Source: Opitutus sp. GAS368 (GTDB taxonomy: Bacteria > Verrucomicrobiota > Verrucomicrobiia > Chthoniobacterales > Chthoniobacteraceae). Taken from it: a stretch of 58,352 nt of DNA. Positions 46,902-56,322 of the stretch are shown in pieces. Position 1 is the stretch's first letter, and each line of letters begins with the position of its first letter. The notes under the pieces are model-generated. The model worked only from the letters and a program-made list of their open reading frames with translations, was not told the DNA's origin and did not search any database. The stretch lies in contig CALQFT020000005.1 in assembly GCA_943329925.2 (NCBI GenBank), forward strand, positions 1-58,352, in the 5' to 3' direction. The position numbers were made by a program, and so were the translations under genes.

Positions 46902-48511
46902 ACATGCAAACACGCTTTTCCTTCTACACCGCGGCCGCTCTAACGCTGGTTCCGATGCCGCTTCACTCGGAACCCGCCGCCGTGGCGCCCGCTGCTAAAG
47001 CGCCTGCAACTGGTGCGACATCTTCGGTTCCTGAAAAATCGTTCTATTCGGCTTCGGAGCGCGACTCCCAGATGGGGCGCTTTTACAAGGTGACGCAGGT
47101 GAAGGCACCCGCGGGAGTGGATTCCCAGGTCGGCGCGCTCTCCGTGTTGAAAGACGGTCGGATCGTGGCGGCGTTTCATAGGGGGGAGGTTGGTATTTTT
47201 AATCCGGAGAAGCAGGAGTGGAGCATCTTTGCGGAAGGCCTGCACGAGCCGCTGGGTATTTTAGAGGAAGCTGACGGGAGCCTCCTTGTGATGCAACGCC
47301 CTGAACTAACGCGTCTTCGCGATACCACAGGCAATGGCAAGGCCGATAGCTACGAGACCGTCTTTAGCGATTTTGGGATGACGGGCAATTACCACGAGTT
47401 TGCTTTCGGCCCAGTGCGAGCCCCTTCGGGAAAATTGTATGTGGGGCTCAATCTTGCCTCCTCTGGGGACACTGTTCACGAGGAGGTGCGGGGAAAGTGG
47501 CTTCCTATCGGACTTGATCGCAAGGAATTCTATGGTGATTGGAAAAAGAACAGCAAGGAAGCCGGCCGGATGTATTCCCGGGTGCCGTGGCGCGGCTGGG
47601 TGCTGGAGTTGGACCCGATTACCGGGAAGGCGACGCCTTTTGCTTCCGGATTTCGCTCGCCCGATGGATTGGGTTTTGACGCAGAGGGGCGCTTGGTTGT
47701 TTCCGACAATCAGGGGGATTGGCGTGGCAGCAGTGAATTGCATGTCGTAAAAAAGGGCGGTTTTTACGGGCATCCGGCTTCCCTTCCTTGGCGGGAGGAC
47801 TGGGGTAAAGGCGCTCCTCTGGATGTGCCCGTAGAGACGTTGGACAAACTGCGTACGCCCGCCGCAGTATGGTTTCCTCATTTGTCTTATGCCAACTCGC
47901 CGACGCAGATGGTGGCCATTCCGAAAACTCCTGTCTGGGGTCCGTATGGCGGCCAGTTTGTGATTGGCGAAATGAACGTACCCAAGCTGCTGCGTGTCAC
48001 CTTGGAGGAGGTCAACGGGATGTGGCAGGGCGCTTGCTATCCCTTCGTGGAGACTTCCGAACTTAAGGCGGGCCTGCACCGGCTCGTTTTCCGTGGCGAC
48101 CAGCTCTGGATGGGGCGCACGCACCTCACTTGGGCAGGTGAGGAGAACCTTGGATTTGTGGAGCCCGTGGGGCCCGCTCCGATGGACGCAGTATCCATCA
48201 GTCTGACAAAGACGGGCTTTAAGGTCCGCTTCACCCGTCCGCTGGCCTCTTCCAGCACGGATCCGACACTCTGGAAAATCCGCCGTTACACCTACGCCTA
48301 TCACAAGGAATACGGCTCCCCTGAATTGGATCAGGAAATTTTGGCCCCGACGGCGGTGGTCCTGAGTGAGGATGGTCTTACTGCGGATCTGACCTTGGAG
48401 GAGTTGCATGAAAATTTCGTATACGATTTTTATCTGGAAAAATTGCGTGCGGCCGACGGGGAAACGCCATTGAACGTCCGGGCGGCTTACACCTTGCGCC
48501 GGAAGCGTTGA
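46898..48511 (+). CDS. Exported beta-propeller (PQQ-dependent sugar dehydrogenase/PVC dehydrogenase-like)
   Basis: LSVLKDGRIVAAFHRGEVGIFNPE, GILEEADGSLLVMQRPELTRLRDTTGNGKADSYETVFSDFG; ATG at 46904 or TTG at 46898. Confidence 0.82.
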   Translation: MNMQTRFSFYTAAALTLVPMPLHSEPAAVAPAAKAPATGATSSVPEKSFYSASERDSQMGRFYKVTQVKAPAGVDSQVGALSVLKDGRIVAAFHRGEVGIFNPEKQEWSIFAEGLHEPLGILEEADGSLLVMQRPELTRLRDTTGNGKADSYETVFSDFGMTGNYHEFAFGPVRAPSGKLYVGLNLASSGDTVHEEVRGKWLPIGLDRKEFYGDWKKNSKEAGRMYSRVPWRGWVLELDPITGKATPFASGFRSPDGLGFDAEGRLVVSDNQGDWRGSSELHVVKKGGFYGHPASLPWREDWGKGAPLDVPVETLDKLRTPAAVWFPHLSYANSPTQMVAIPKTPVWGPYGGQFVIGEMNVPKLLRVTLEEVNGMWQGACYPFVETSELKAGLHRLVFRGDQLWMGRTHLTWAGEENLGFVEPVGPAPMDAVSISLTKTGFKVRFTRPLASSSTDPTLWKIRRYTYAYHKEYGSPELDQEILAPTAVVLSEDGLTADLTLEELHENFVYDFYLEKLRAADGETPLNVRAAYTLRRKR

Positions 48512-48591
48512 ATGGGCTTCGTGGCTCTTTTTTGCGTTTGTTAAAGGGCCGATGGCGCAATATCCCTTCCCGTGTTAGGTTGAGTTAGGGG

Positions 48592-49620
48592 GTGATGACC
48601 ATGACTGGGAGGACTGTTACTTCGGATACTTCGGATACTTCGGATACTTCGGATACTTCGGATACTTCGGATACTTCAAATTTGAAGCTGGGTAAGATTC
48701 GGCCGTTGGGCAGGAGGTGGGCTTGCGGGCGGATTTTTAGCCGATTGGGGGCGTGGTGTTTTGTGGCTTTCTGCGCGGCGGGTGTTTCCCTCGGGGGCGA
48801 TGGGGTTTCGGAGCGTTTTTTTCGCACTTCAGACGGGGTTAAATTGCATTACTTGGAAGCGGGCAGGGGACCGGAAACCATGGTGTTCATCCCTGGGTGG
48901 TTGATGCCCGCTGCAGTATTTGACGCTCAGGTTCGCGAGCTTTCGAATCGCTTTCGCGTGGTTTCGTTCGACCCTCGTTCCCAAGGAAAGTCAGAAGTGT
49001 TTAACGGGGCTCATACTCCGGAAGCGCGGTGTAGGGACATTCACGAATTGCTAAAAGTCATCAAACCCACCAAACCGATTTTGGCCGGTTGGTCTTTGGG
49101 CGTAATGGAGGTGCTGGATTATCTCGCGCACTATCAGCCTACGGATCTTGCGGGTTTGGTGCTCATTGATAACTCCATCGGCGAGGGAAGTCCGCCGGGG
49201 GGCGGGGGATCAAGCAAGAGCAGTTCCGGTGCGTCTGCCCCAAAGGACAGGAGTGCTTACTTGCGGGATTTCACCCTCAGTCTTACAAAAAAGCCGTTGT
49301 CGGATCCGCTATTCAAGGCCATCTATGCGTCTACGCTACAGGTGCCACAGGCCGCTGCTCGGGAGTTGCTTCGCAAACCCTATCCGCGTGAGTATTGGCG
49401 CGATACTCTTCTTGCGCAATCCGTCCCTGTACTTTACGCTATTCGTCCGCGTTATGAGGAACAAGGCGAAGCGCTTCTTCGGAAACGGCCCGGCCTTGCA
49501 CGGGTCGAACTCTTCACTGAAGCCGGCCACGCGCTTTTCCTCGACGAACCTGCCCGTTTCAATTCTGTGGTGACAGCCTTCGCAGAAAAGACTTGGGCGC
49601 TTGCCCCTAAGGGGCGTTGA
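48592..49620 (+). CDS. Exported alpha/beta hydrolase
   Basis: FFRTSDGVKLHYLEAGRGPETMVFIPGWLMPAAVFD, LAGWSLGVMEVLDYLAHYQP; start uncertain because of repeat-containing N-terminus. Confidence 0.87.
   Translation: MMTMTGRTVTSDTSDTSDTSDTSDTSDTSNLKLGKIRPLGRRWACGRIFSRLGAWCFVAFCAAGVSLGGDGVSERFFRTSDGVKLHYLEAGRGPETMVFIPGWLMPAAVFDAQVRELSNRFRVVSFDPRSQGKSEVFNGAHTPEARCRDIHELLKVIKPTKPILAGWSLGVMEVLDYLAHYQPTDLAGLVLIDNSIGEGSPPGGGGSSKSSSGASAPKDRSAYLRDFTLSLTKKPLSDPLFKAIYASTLQVPQAAARELLRKPYPREYWRDTLLAQSVPVLYAIRPRYEEQGEALLRKRPGLARVELFTEAGHALFLDEPARFNSVVTAFAEKTWALAPKGR
48619..48677 (+). repeat. 9-bp tandem repeat (acttcggat, about 6.6 perfect copies; encodes TSD)
   Basis: Direct reading: six perfect units plus partial seventh. 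Confidence 0.98.
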
Positions 49621-49640
49621 TATCCGCCCATTCGTGACTC

Positions 49641-50972
49641 ATGCCCCCCTCCTTATCCCTGCTAGCCGCTACTTTCCTCGTTGTTGCCAGTATGTTGGGG
49701 TCTGGAATCCTCACCACTTCGGGCTCGATTTTGGGCCTCGTCAAATCTCCAAACGCGGCAATGGCGGTTTGGCTTATTGCAGGAATTCACGCGGTTTTGG
49801 GGGCGTATTGTTACGGCATTATCTCCCGGCGGGTTCCTGAAAACGGAGGGGAGGCGAGCATCCTGCGTGCGTTTTTCGCCCCGGCTATGGGTGAAATTGC
49901 GGGTTGGGTATCCTTCATAGTTGGCTTCGCTGCCTCCAATGCGGCCTCGGCCATCGGTTTTGGCGCCTATCTTTTGAAAGCTTTCCCTGCAACTGCGCCA
50001 TTGGGGAAAGGCGCTGCGCTTTCCGCCATTTTGCTGGTCACCTTGCTACACTCGGTTTCCGGAGCGATCGGCATCCGGATTCAGACAGGGTTGGCGATGT
50101 TGAAGTTTTGTATGCTGGGCGGGTTGGCCGTCTGGGGCTTGGGGCATGTGCCTGCGCTAGCACTTGCCGAGCCGGTAAGTGCGGCTGTATCTGCTGCTCC
50201 TTTTGGGCCGGCTTGGGGTTTGGCGGTGATGTTTTCAATGTTCGCGTACCTCGGCTGGAGTGCCGCGATTTACTCCACAGCCGAAACTCGCGATGCCAAG
50301 CGTAATGTCCCAAGGGCGATGCTGCTGGGGACGACGATCGTGCTCACGTTGTATCTCGGCGTGAACTTGGCTCTTTTGCGTCACATCCCGCTTTCGGAAC
50401 TCGCTTCGGAAAAGGCCGTCATGGAGCTTCTTGTGCGCAAGCTCTTCGGCCAGGAGGCGGCTGTGGTGTTTGCAGGGGTGGTGGCCTTTGCCCTACTTTC
50501 TTCGCTGGGGGCATCCGCATTTTTGGGGCCGCGAGTTTTGGACACAATGTTGGACTGGTACCGCCCCAAACCCGCCCTTGGCGGGCCTTCTGGGGAGGCT
50601 CAAAAGCTGGGTGTAAGGGCGCCCGTCCCCGCCAGCTTAGTGTGGCTTCAAGCGGGCCTTTCCATGGCGATGATTGTCTCGGGGACCTTTGAGCAGATTT
50701 TGACGGTGACCGGGTTTCTGCTGGGGATTTTTCCAATGCTTGCCGTTTTAGGGCTTTATTCTGTGAAAGCTAATTTAGTGGAGCAGGTTTCAAAATTTGC
50801 TAAGTGGTTTGCCGCTCCAGTCTTCTTGGCGGGATCTTTGCTCATTCTAATCTTGGCTGCGACCGAAAGCCCCAAGGAAATGGCCATTGCAACGGCTTTG
50901 ATTTTGTTGATTTTCCTGCTCCGCCGCCAAGCCAACGCGGAGCCTCTTTTGGCACCACCACCATCAAAATAA
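49641..50972 (+). CDS. APC-family amino acid permease
   Basis: VVASMLGSGILTTSGSILGLVKSPNAAMAVWLIAGIHAVLGAYCYGIISRRVPENGGEASIL; about 12 TM segments. Confidence 0.9.
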   Translation: MPPSLSLLAATFLVVASMLGSGILTTSGSILGLVKSPNAAMAVWLIAGIHAVLGAYCYGIISRRVPENGGEASILRAFFAPAMGEIAGWVSFIVGFAASNAASAIGFGAYLLKAFPATAPLGKGAALSAILLVTLLHSVSGAIGIRIQTGLAMLKFCMLGGLAVWGLGHVPALALAEPVSAAVSAAPFGPAWGLAVMFSMFAYLGWSAAIYSTAETRDAKRNVPRAMLLGTTIVLTLYLGVNLALLRHIPLSELASEKAVMELLVRKLFGQEAAVVFAGVVAFALLSSLGASAFLGPRVLDTMLDWYRPKPALGGPSGEAQKLGVRAPVPASLVWLQAGLSMAMIVSGTFEQILTVTGFLLGIFPMLAVLGLYSVKANLVEQVSKFAKWFAAPVFLAGSLLILILAATESPKEMAIATALILLIFLLRRQANAEPLLAPPPSK

Positions 50973-50977
50973 CTGCT

Positions 50978-52120
50978 ATGCGTTTGACCTCCGCCACCCT
51001 TGCTTTCTGTCAGCTTCCATTCCTTTTCTCCCTCGCCGCCGCCCCTGATTCCTCCAGCGTAGATGCCCTTGCCCGCGATTACGCTGGGCTCCCTGTCTTG
51101 GGTGAGGTTTCCCCCGCCGCCGCCAGCACGCCGCCACCGCCTGCTCCTTCCCTTCCACCTGCCAAGGCGCCGGTGAAGTCCTCCGCCCAAGTCGCTTGGG
51201 CCGCTTACGAGAAATTCATCGGCATCCCCTTGCGCAACTGGGCGGCTGCAGAGGTTGCGCCCCCTAAGGGAGGTACTGTCTTTTACCCATTCTCAGGACC
51301 GGACCTCGTCACCGTTGCCCAGATGTTCCCCGAGGCCGATCGCTATGTGCTGGTGGCCATTCAACCGGCAGGTGCGCCGGTGGAACTCTCCTCCAAGACT
51401 CCTGTTGCTCTGGCTGCGTTCAGACAGAAGTTCAGCGAAGAGTGGGTGAAATTTGGCAGTCTGGGTTTCTTTCGGACGCTTGATCTTAACGAAAATACAG
51501 CAAGCACTACGGCTCAACTTACTTCGACTCCCGTCATGCTGGCGTTTGCCGCCTCGCTCGGGTTTCGCGTCGATGCAGCGCGACCCCTTACCCTAAATTC
51601 CGAGAAGAACGAGTTTGAACCGGCAGTTCCCAGCTCGGACTCAAAATGGACATCGGTGCGTTTGGACCTTTCCAAAGACGGGCGCAATGTCGTGGTGGAC
51701 TATGTTTGCCTGGATCTTTCTGATGATTATCTAAAGTCGCATCCTCACGAGGCTCAGTGGCTCAAGAATTGCGGTAAAAATCCAACCTTGTTGAAGGCTG
51801 CCTCCCATCTGTTGCCAAAGCCTTATTTTACAGTGTGCCGCGCTGCCGTGGTCGAGGGGGCCACGTTGTTGGTTCAGGACGAAACCGGCTTGGAATACAA
51901 AGATCTGAAAAAAATCGGTCCTGTGAAGCTTTACGGCCGTTTTGTGGAGGCCCACAAGCTCTTCGACGCTAACTCTCAGCGCGATCTAGCGGCTGCTTAT
52001 GTTGAAAGTCACCAAACCAGCCCGTTGCCTTTCTCGTACAGTTACCAAAAATCGGCAGACCGCCGTTCACTCCAAGTGGTCCGCCGCGAGGTGGCCCAAA
52101 AGGACGCGCCGAAACAATAA
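50978..52120 (+). CDS. Exported hypothetical protein
   Basis: Track ORF 50804..52120; start ATG 50978 with signal peptide MRLTSATLAFCQLPFLFSLAAAP; family not recognised. Confidence 0.7.
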   Translation: MRLTSATLAFCQLPFLFSLAAAPDSSSVDALARDYAGLPVLGEVSPAAASTPPPPAPSLPPAKAPVKSSAQVAWAAYEKFIGIPLRNWAAAEVAPPKGGTVFYPFSGPDLVTVAQMFPEADRYVLVAIQPAGAPVELSSKTPVALAAFRQKFSEEWVKFGSLGFFRTLDLNENTASTTAQLTSTPVMLAFAASLGFRVDAARPLTLNSEKNEFEPAVPSSDSKWTSVRLDLSKDGRNVVVDYVCLDLSDDYLKSHPHEAQWLKNCGKNPTLLKAASHLLPKPYFTVCRAAVVEGATLLVQDETGLEYKDLKKIGPVKLYGRFVEAHKLFDANSQRDLAAAYVESHQTSPLPFSYSYQKSADRRSLQVVRREVAQKDAPKQ

Positions 52121-52226
52121 GGCGGTGTTCTGTCTGAGGGTTTGGCGGGGGCGTCGTAACTTGTATTCGTATCTCTCCGAGTCCCAGTAATGAAGGGCTC
52201 CACCTCAGCTTTCGTGCGGACAGACT

Positions 52227-53330
52227 CTACATAAAGCGCTCCCCGACCGCGTCGGCTAGCATCTTGCCCCTGCGTGTCAGGCGAAAGTGTCCTTCCGCCC
52301 GCTCTAACAAGCCGATCTCCTCCAAATGTGCTGTCTCGTCTGACCAAGGCGCGAGCCGCTCCTCGGCAACGCCTACGTCGAGGCGCAGTCCAAACGCCAC
52401 GCTTTCCTTCAAGAGCGTCTCGGGTGCCAGCGCCTCACGTGTGAGTATGGGGGACACGCCTCCTTGCATGCGTTTGACGTACTCGGCTGTGTCTCGAACG
52501 TTCTGCAAACGCGCCCCGTCCAGAGTGGAAAACGCACTGGGCCCCAGCCCTAGGTACTCGCGTCCTTCCCAGTAGGCAAGGTTGTGCCTTGATTCAAAGC
52601 CGCTCCTTGCGTGGTTTGAAATTTCGTATTGGCGAAAACCACCGCCAGACAGCACGTCCATGGTCAGTTCAAACATCCGCGCGTCCTTTTCCTCGCTCTG
52701 TACGAATTGGCCAGTGCTGAGTTTTCGGAAGTACTCGGTGTCTTCCTCGTAGGTGAGGCAGTAGGCTGAAATGTGATCGGGTTGAAGGCCTAGGGTCGTC
52801 TTCAGGTCGCATTCCCATTCTTCTGGAGTCTGCCCCGGAACAGAGAACATCAGGTCGATATTCACCGCAGGAAAGCCCGTGCTGCGTAACAAATCGTAGG
52901 TTGCGTGAGCCTGTTGGGATGAGTGGACGCGACCCAATGTTTTTAAAGTCGAGGAGTTCCAGGACTGCACTCCAAGGCTGATTCGAGTCACCCCAGCGTC
53001 GTGTAATACTCTCGCCTTTTCCGAGCGCACCGTGGCGGGGTTGGCTTCTACCGTCCACTCTTGGAGTTCATTGAGCGGGAGACGTGCATGGAGGCCTTTA
53101 AAGAGGTATTCCAGCTGGTCCACCAGAAGTGCAGTGGGCGTGCCTCCTCCAAAATAAATGGTCTTGGGTATCACCGGTCGCAGGGCTTGAGCCGCGTCCA
53201 ATTCACTCAACAGCGCATCTAAAAATGCGATGTTCTTATTGCGCCCTCCTTCCTCGACATAGAAGCAGCAGTAAGGACAAAGCTTGGGGCAGAAGGGGAT
53301 GTGGAAGTACAGATGTTCGATGGGCGGCAT
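52227..53330 (-). CDS. hemW: Radical SAM coproporphyrinogen III oxidase-like protein (HemW)
   Basis: LYFHIPFCPKLCPYCCF (CX3CX2C), IYFGGGTPTAL, ISLGVQSWNSSTLKTLGRVH, CLTYEEDTEYF. Confidence 0.9.
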   Translation of the reverse strand: MPPIEHLYFHIPFCPKLCPYCCFYVEEGGRNKNIAFLDALLSELDAAQALRPVIPKTIYFGGGTPTALLVDQLEYLFKGLHARLPLNELQEWTVEANPATVRSEKARVLHDAGVTRISLGVQSWNSSTLKTLGRVHSSQQAHATYDLLRSTGFPAVNIDLMFSVPGQTPEEWECDLKTTLGLQPDHISAYCLTYEEDTEYFRKLSTGQFVQSEEKDARMFELTMDVLSGGGFRQYEISNHARSGFESRHNLAYWEGREYLGLGPSAFSTLDGARLQNVRDTAEYVKRMQGGVSPILTREALAPETLLKESVAFGLRLDVGVAEERLAPWSDETAHLEEIGLLERAEGHFRLTRRGKMLADAVGERFM

Positions 53331-53497
53331 GCTGGTGATGTGAAAGAGGCGGCAAAAGCGCGGGGATCAGGATTCTGAAAGGGCTTTGGTCCAGTAGAGT
53401 GTGAGCCGGGAGTGCCAGTCAGCCAAACCTGCGCGACTAAATCTTTGGGAAAGCTAATTTTACTCAGGCTTTTTGCACGTTATTTACGTAGCCAAGA

Positions 53498-54835
53498 GTG
53501 AGGATACGCCATGCAATCTCAAGAATGCCCGCCAGCAATCCATCTTCGCCAATGAGAGCAGAATTTCCAACCCAGCCTCCAACCCAGCCTCCAACCCAGT
53601 TGCCTGCAACTGCGCCCTCCGCCTTGCCTTCTAGGGATGTTGGTAGATCCGCGGCCTTGGGGGGCGAGTCTTCGCTTGCCGAGGCCGAAAGTCTGCGGGG
53701 GCTGCGGGGGATTATCCTCTCGTCTCCCGTCGCCGCCTCCATTGTTACACCGCAAAAACGAGCTTCAACCCCACCTGTTTTGCTGTCCGTCGCGGTGTTT
53801 GATTCACACAAATACGACTGCGGGCCATTGAAGGAGGCCTGCGCCAAGGCGCTGCAGAACCCTCAGTGCGACAAGCCGCCGGTGTCCATCGAATTGCGGT
53901 TTTTGGAGTCGCACCTAGACGTGCACTCCGCTGCTCTCGCCAAGGGGTGTGAAGCGGTCTGCGTGTTTGTGAACGACAAAGTTTCCGCGGAAGTGTTGCA
54001 AGAGCTTAAGTCTCTTGGGGTGCGTCTGGTGGCATTGCGCTGTGCTGGTTACAATAATGTGGATCTGCAGGCGGCCAAGCGTCTGGGCATCGCGGTGGCT
54101 CGTGTGCCGGAGTACTCTCCTCACGCCGTTGCCGAGCACGCGGTGGCTCTTCTGCTGGCGCTCAACCGCAAGCTGGTGCGGGCCAGTCAGCGGGTGCGGG
54201 ATGGTAATTTTTTGCTCGAGGGATTGGTGGGCTTTGATCTGTTTGGTAAAACTGTCGGGGTGGTTGGCACGGGCAAAATCGGGGCGGTCTTCGCCCGGAT
54301 TATGCACGGCTTTGGTTGCCGCGTGCTGGCCAGTGATCCGGTTCGAAACGAGGCGCTTGCGAAGGAGCCATGGCTTCAATACTGCGAATTTCCAGTGCTG
54401 CTGGAGCAGTCGGATATTGTTTCGCTGCACTTGCCGCTGACCCCGGAGAGTTGGCACCTGCTCAATGCGGACTCCATAGGCCGGCTTAAACGCGGAGTCA
54501 TGTTGATCAACACCGGGCGGGGCGGTCTCATTGAAACCGAGGCGCTTATTGCCGCGTTGAAGTCCGGGGGCGTGGGGGCCGCAGGACTGGATGTCTACGA
54601 GGAGGAGGAGGGAGTCTTTTTTGCAGATCACTCGGGAACGGTTTTAACGGATGACAAACTCACCTGGCTGCTTATGTGTCCCAATGTGTTAATTACCGCT
54701 CACCAGGCATTTTTGACGCAAGAGGCGCTGCAGCAGCTCGCTGCCGTCACCGTGCGCAATCTAAGTGCGTTGGCTCACGGCGAAGTGCCCGGGCAAGGAT
54801 GCGTAGATGGTCAGCGCTGGCTGGCGGGTCTTTAA
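53498..54835 (+). CDS. ldhA: D-lactate dehydrogenase-like 2-hydroxyacid dehydrogenase
   Basis: VGVVGTGKIGAVFARIMHGFG, LINTGRGGLIETEAL, GLDVYEEEEGVFFADHS, PNVLITAHQAFLTQEAL; conserved domain begins about aa 95, upstream start uncertain. Confidence 0.87.
   Translation: MRIRHAISRMPASNPSSPMRAEFPTQPPTQPPTQLPATAPSALPSRDVGRSAALGGESSLAEAESLRGLRGIILSSPVAASIVTPQKRASTPPVLLSVAVFDSHKYDCGPLKEACAKALQNPQCDKPPVSIELRFLESHLDVHSAALAKGCEAVCVFVNDKVSAEVLQELKSLGVRLVALRCAGYNNVDLQAAKRLGIAVARVPEYSPHAVAEHAVALLLALNRKLVRASQRVRDGNFLLEGLVGFDLFGKTVGVVGTGKIGAVFARIMHGFGCRVLASDPVRNEALAKEPWLQYCEFPVLLEQSDIVSLHLPLTPESWHLLNADSIGRLKRGVMLINTGRGGLIETEALIAALKSGGVGAAGLDVYEEEEGVFFADHSGTVLTDDKLTWLLMCPNVLITAHQAFLTQEALQQLAAVTVRNLSALAHGEVPGQGCVDGQRWLAGL
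53567..53599 (+). repeat. 12-bp in-frame tandem repeat (ccaacccagcct, about 2.75 copies; encodes PTQP)
   Basis: Direct reading. Confidence 0.9.
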
Positions 54836-55229
54836 TGGAAGCGCCGCTTTTTCTTTTCACACCCCATTCCAAAAGTTGAGCAAAGAATGAAATCGGGGCT
54901 ATTGCATTTCCCGTTTATCGCTGAACTTTAGTCGCATGGCGTATCGCATAAGGTAATTGAGGCAAGTTTGTTGCGGTTATGTGAGGGATTCTTGCGCCTG
55001 AGATAGTTTGCGAAATCTCACGCGGAGGTTGCTCGGTGCGGCGGATTTTTTGGAACATCTTCCCGTTTTTGCGAACTGCGAGGGACCCGTTTTTGACCTT
55101 TTTTAGGCGCTCCAAAGGACTTCCTGTTGTGCTAGATTTGGTGCGTGTGCTGGGCATCCCCTTTGGCGCTGAGAATTTCTGTATCGGTTCGAGTTTGCTT
55201 GGACACCATTTAAGCACCATAAGAGACAT

Positions 55230-56174
55230 ATGAATCTCTCCCCAAACTTACGGGGCGGCTTACTGGTCGTCGTTGGGTTGTGCGGTGGTATTGCTTTGGG
55301 CGCGTTACTGCCGGGCGACATTGCCGTGGGGGCCGCGTCGCACGGACATGAGTCCGGCCAGACAGCGGCGGCTTTATCCGGTCAACTTCACGAGGGTGCC
55401 GAGGCCTTCGTCAAGGATGGCGGGGAGAAGGGGGTGTTTCGCGGCGCGCTGGGTGCCGACGCTGCTGGGGCTCTGGGAAAACTCCCGCCAGAGAAGCTGA
55501 TCGCCTTATTCGAGCGGGTCTCAAATTTAAAAAGTGATTCGAGAAAATACATTTTAGCCTACCGGATCGCCAGTCAGTTGGAGGCGGGGCAAATCGAGGA
55601 GGCGTTGAAGTCAGCGCTGCAGGATTTGAGCGATGGCGACTATGTGACTACGCGGGCGCTGGCCCGTCGCTGGGTTGAGTTAGACCCCAAGGCGGCAGCA
55701 GCCAAGGCGTTAGAGTTAAAGCAACAGCATCTGCTTGTACCCATCATGGAATCCTGGTCGCGCCTCGATTCCGCAGCGCCTTTGAAATGGGCGCTGGAAC
55801 AGCCTGAAGAGACCAAGGTGGATGCCACCCGCCAGTTGCTTGTGAGTAAAATGCTCGACCCCAAACAACTCGAAAAGCTGGTCATGACGGCCGCTGATTC
55901 CCCCACTGAAGCGATGCGCAGTCAGATTTTCCCTTTTGCCACGGCGCGGCTTGCAGAAAGTAATCCGCAGGGTGCCTTACATGCGGCTTCGGCTATCGAG
56001 GATGCCGAAGTGCGGCAGCGAACCGTGGGAATGGTGTTGGGACGCCTCGGACAGAGTTCACCGGAGGTCGGTAAGGCGTGGCTGGCATCGCAACCGGATT
56101 TGGCACCTCAGGAGCGCGCGATGTACGAGCAAATACTTGCCAACCCGCGTCCTGCACGCCGAGGCGGTCCATAG
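55230..56174 (+). CDS. Membrane-anchored/exported alpha-helical-repeat hypothetical protein
   Basis: 314 aa; N-terminal TM LRGGLLVVVGLCGGIALGALLPG, repeats of helical pairs. Confidence 0.7.
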   Translation: MNLSPNLRGGLLVVVGLCGGIALGALLPGDIAVGAASHGHESGQTAAALSGQLHEGAEAFVKDGGEKGVFRGALGADAAGALGKLPPEKLIALFERVSNLKSDSRKYILAYRIASQLEAGQIEEALKSALQDLSDGDYVTTRALARRWVELDPKAAAAKALELKQQHLLVPIMESWSRLDSAAPLKWALEQPEETKVDATRQLLVSKMLDPKQLEKLVMTAADSPTEAMRSQIFPFATARLAESNPQGALHAASAIEDAEVRQRTVGMVLGRLGQSSPEVGKAWLASQPDLAPQERAMYEQILANPRPARRGGP

Positions 56175-56322
56175 AGCAGGGAGCGGAGAGCGGGTGGGAC
56201 GGTTCTTCCGTGGCGCACCCAACTGGCAAAGCCGCTTGCTCAGAATTTCGCAAGATCCCGCGCTTTTAAAGGCGATGAAAACTCCAAGCGTTTTTGAATA
56301 TGGTGATGGCGTTGAGAGCGCC

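Noticed and set aside
47306-48409. 367-aa minus-strand ORF
   Set aside because: Antisense to the well-supported propeller gene; low-complexity, basic composition with no motif: GC-rich shadow ORF.
48619-48677. Tandem acttcggat array as CRISPR
   Set aside because: Units are contiguous 9-mers with no spacers, in frame with an ORF: a microsatellite, not a CRISPR. No CRISPR array was seen anywhere in the window.
53915-54631. 238-aa minus-strand ORF
   Set aside because: Antisense to ldhA, which has all expected dehydrogenase motifs.
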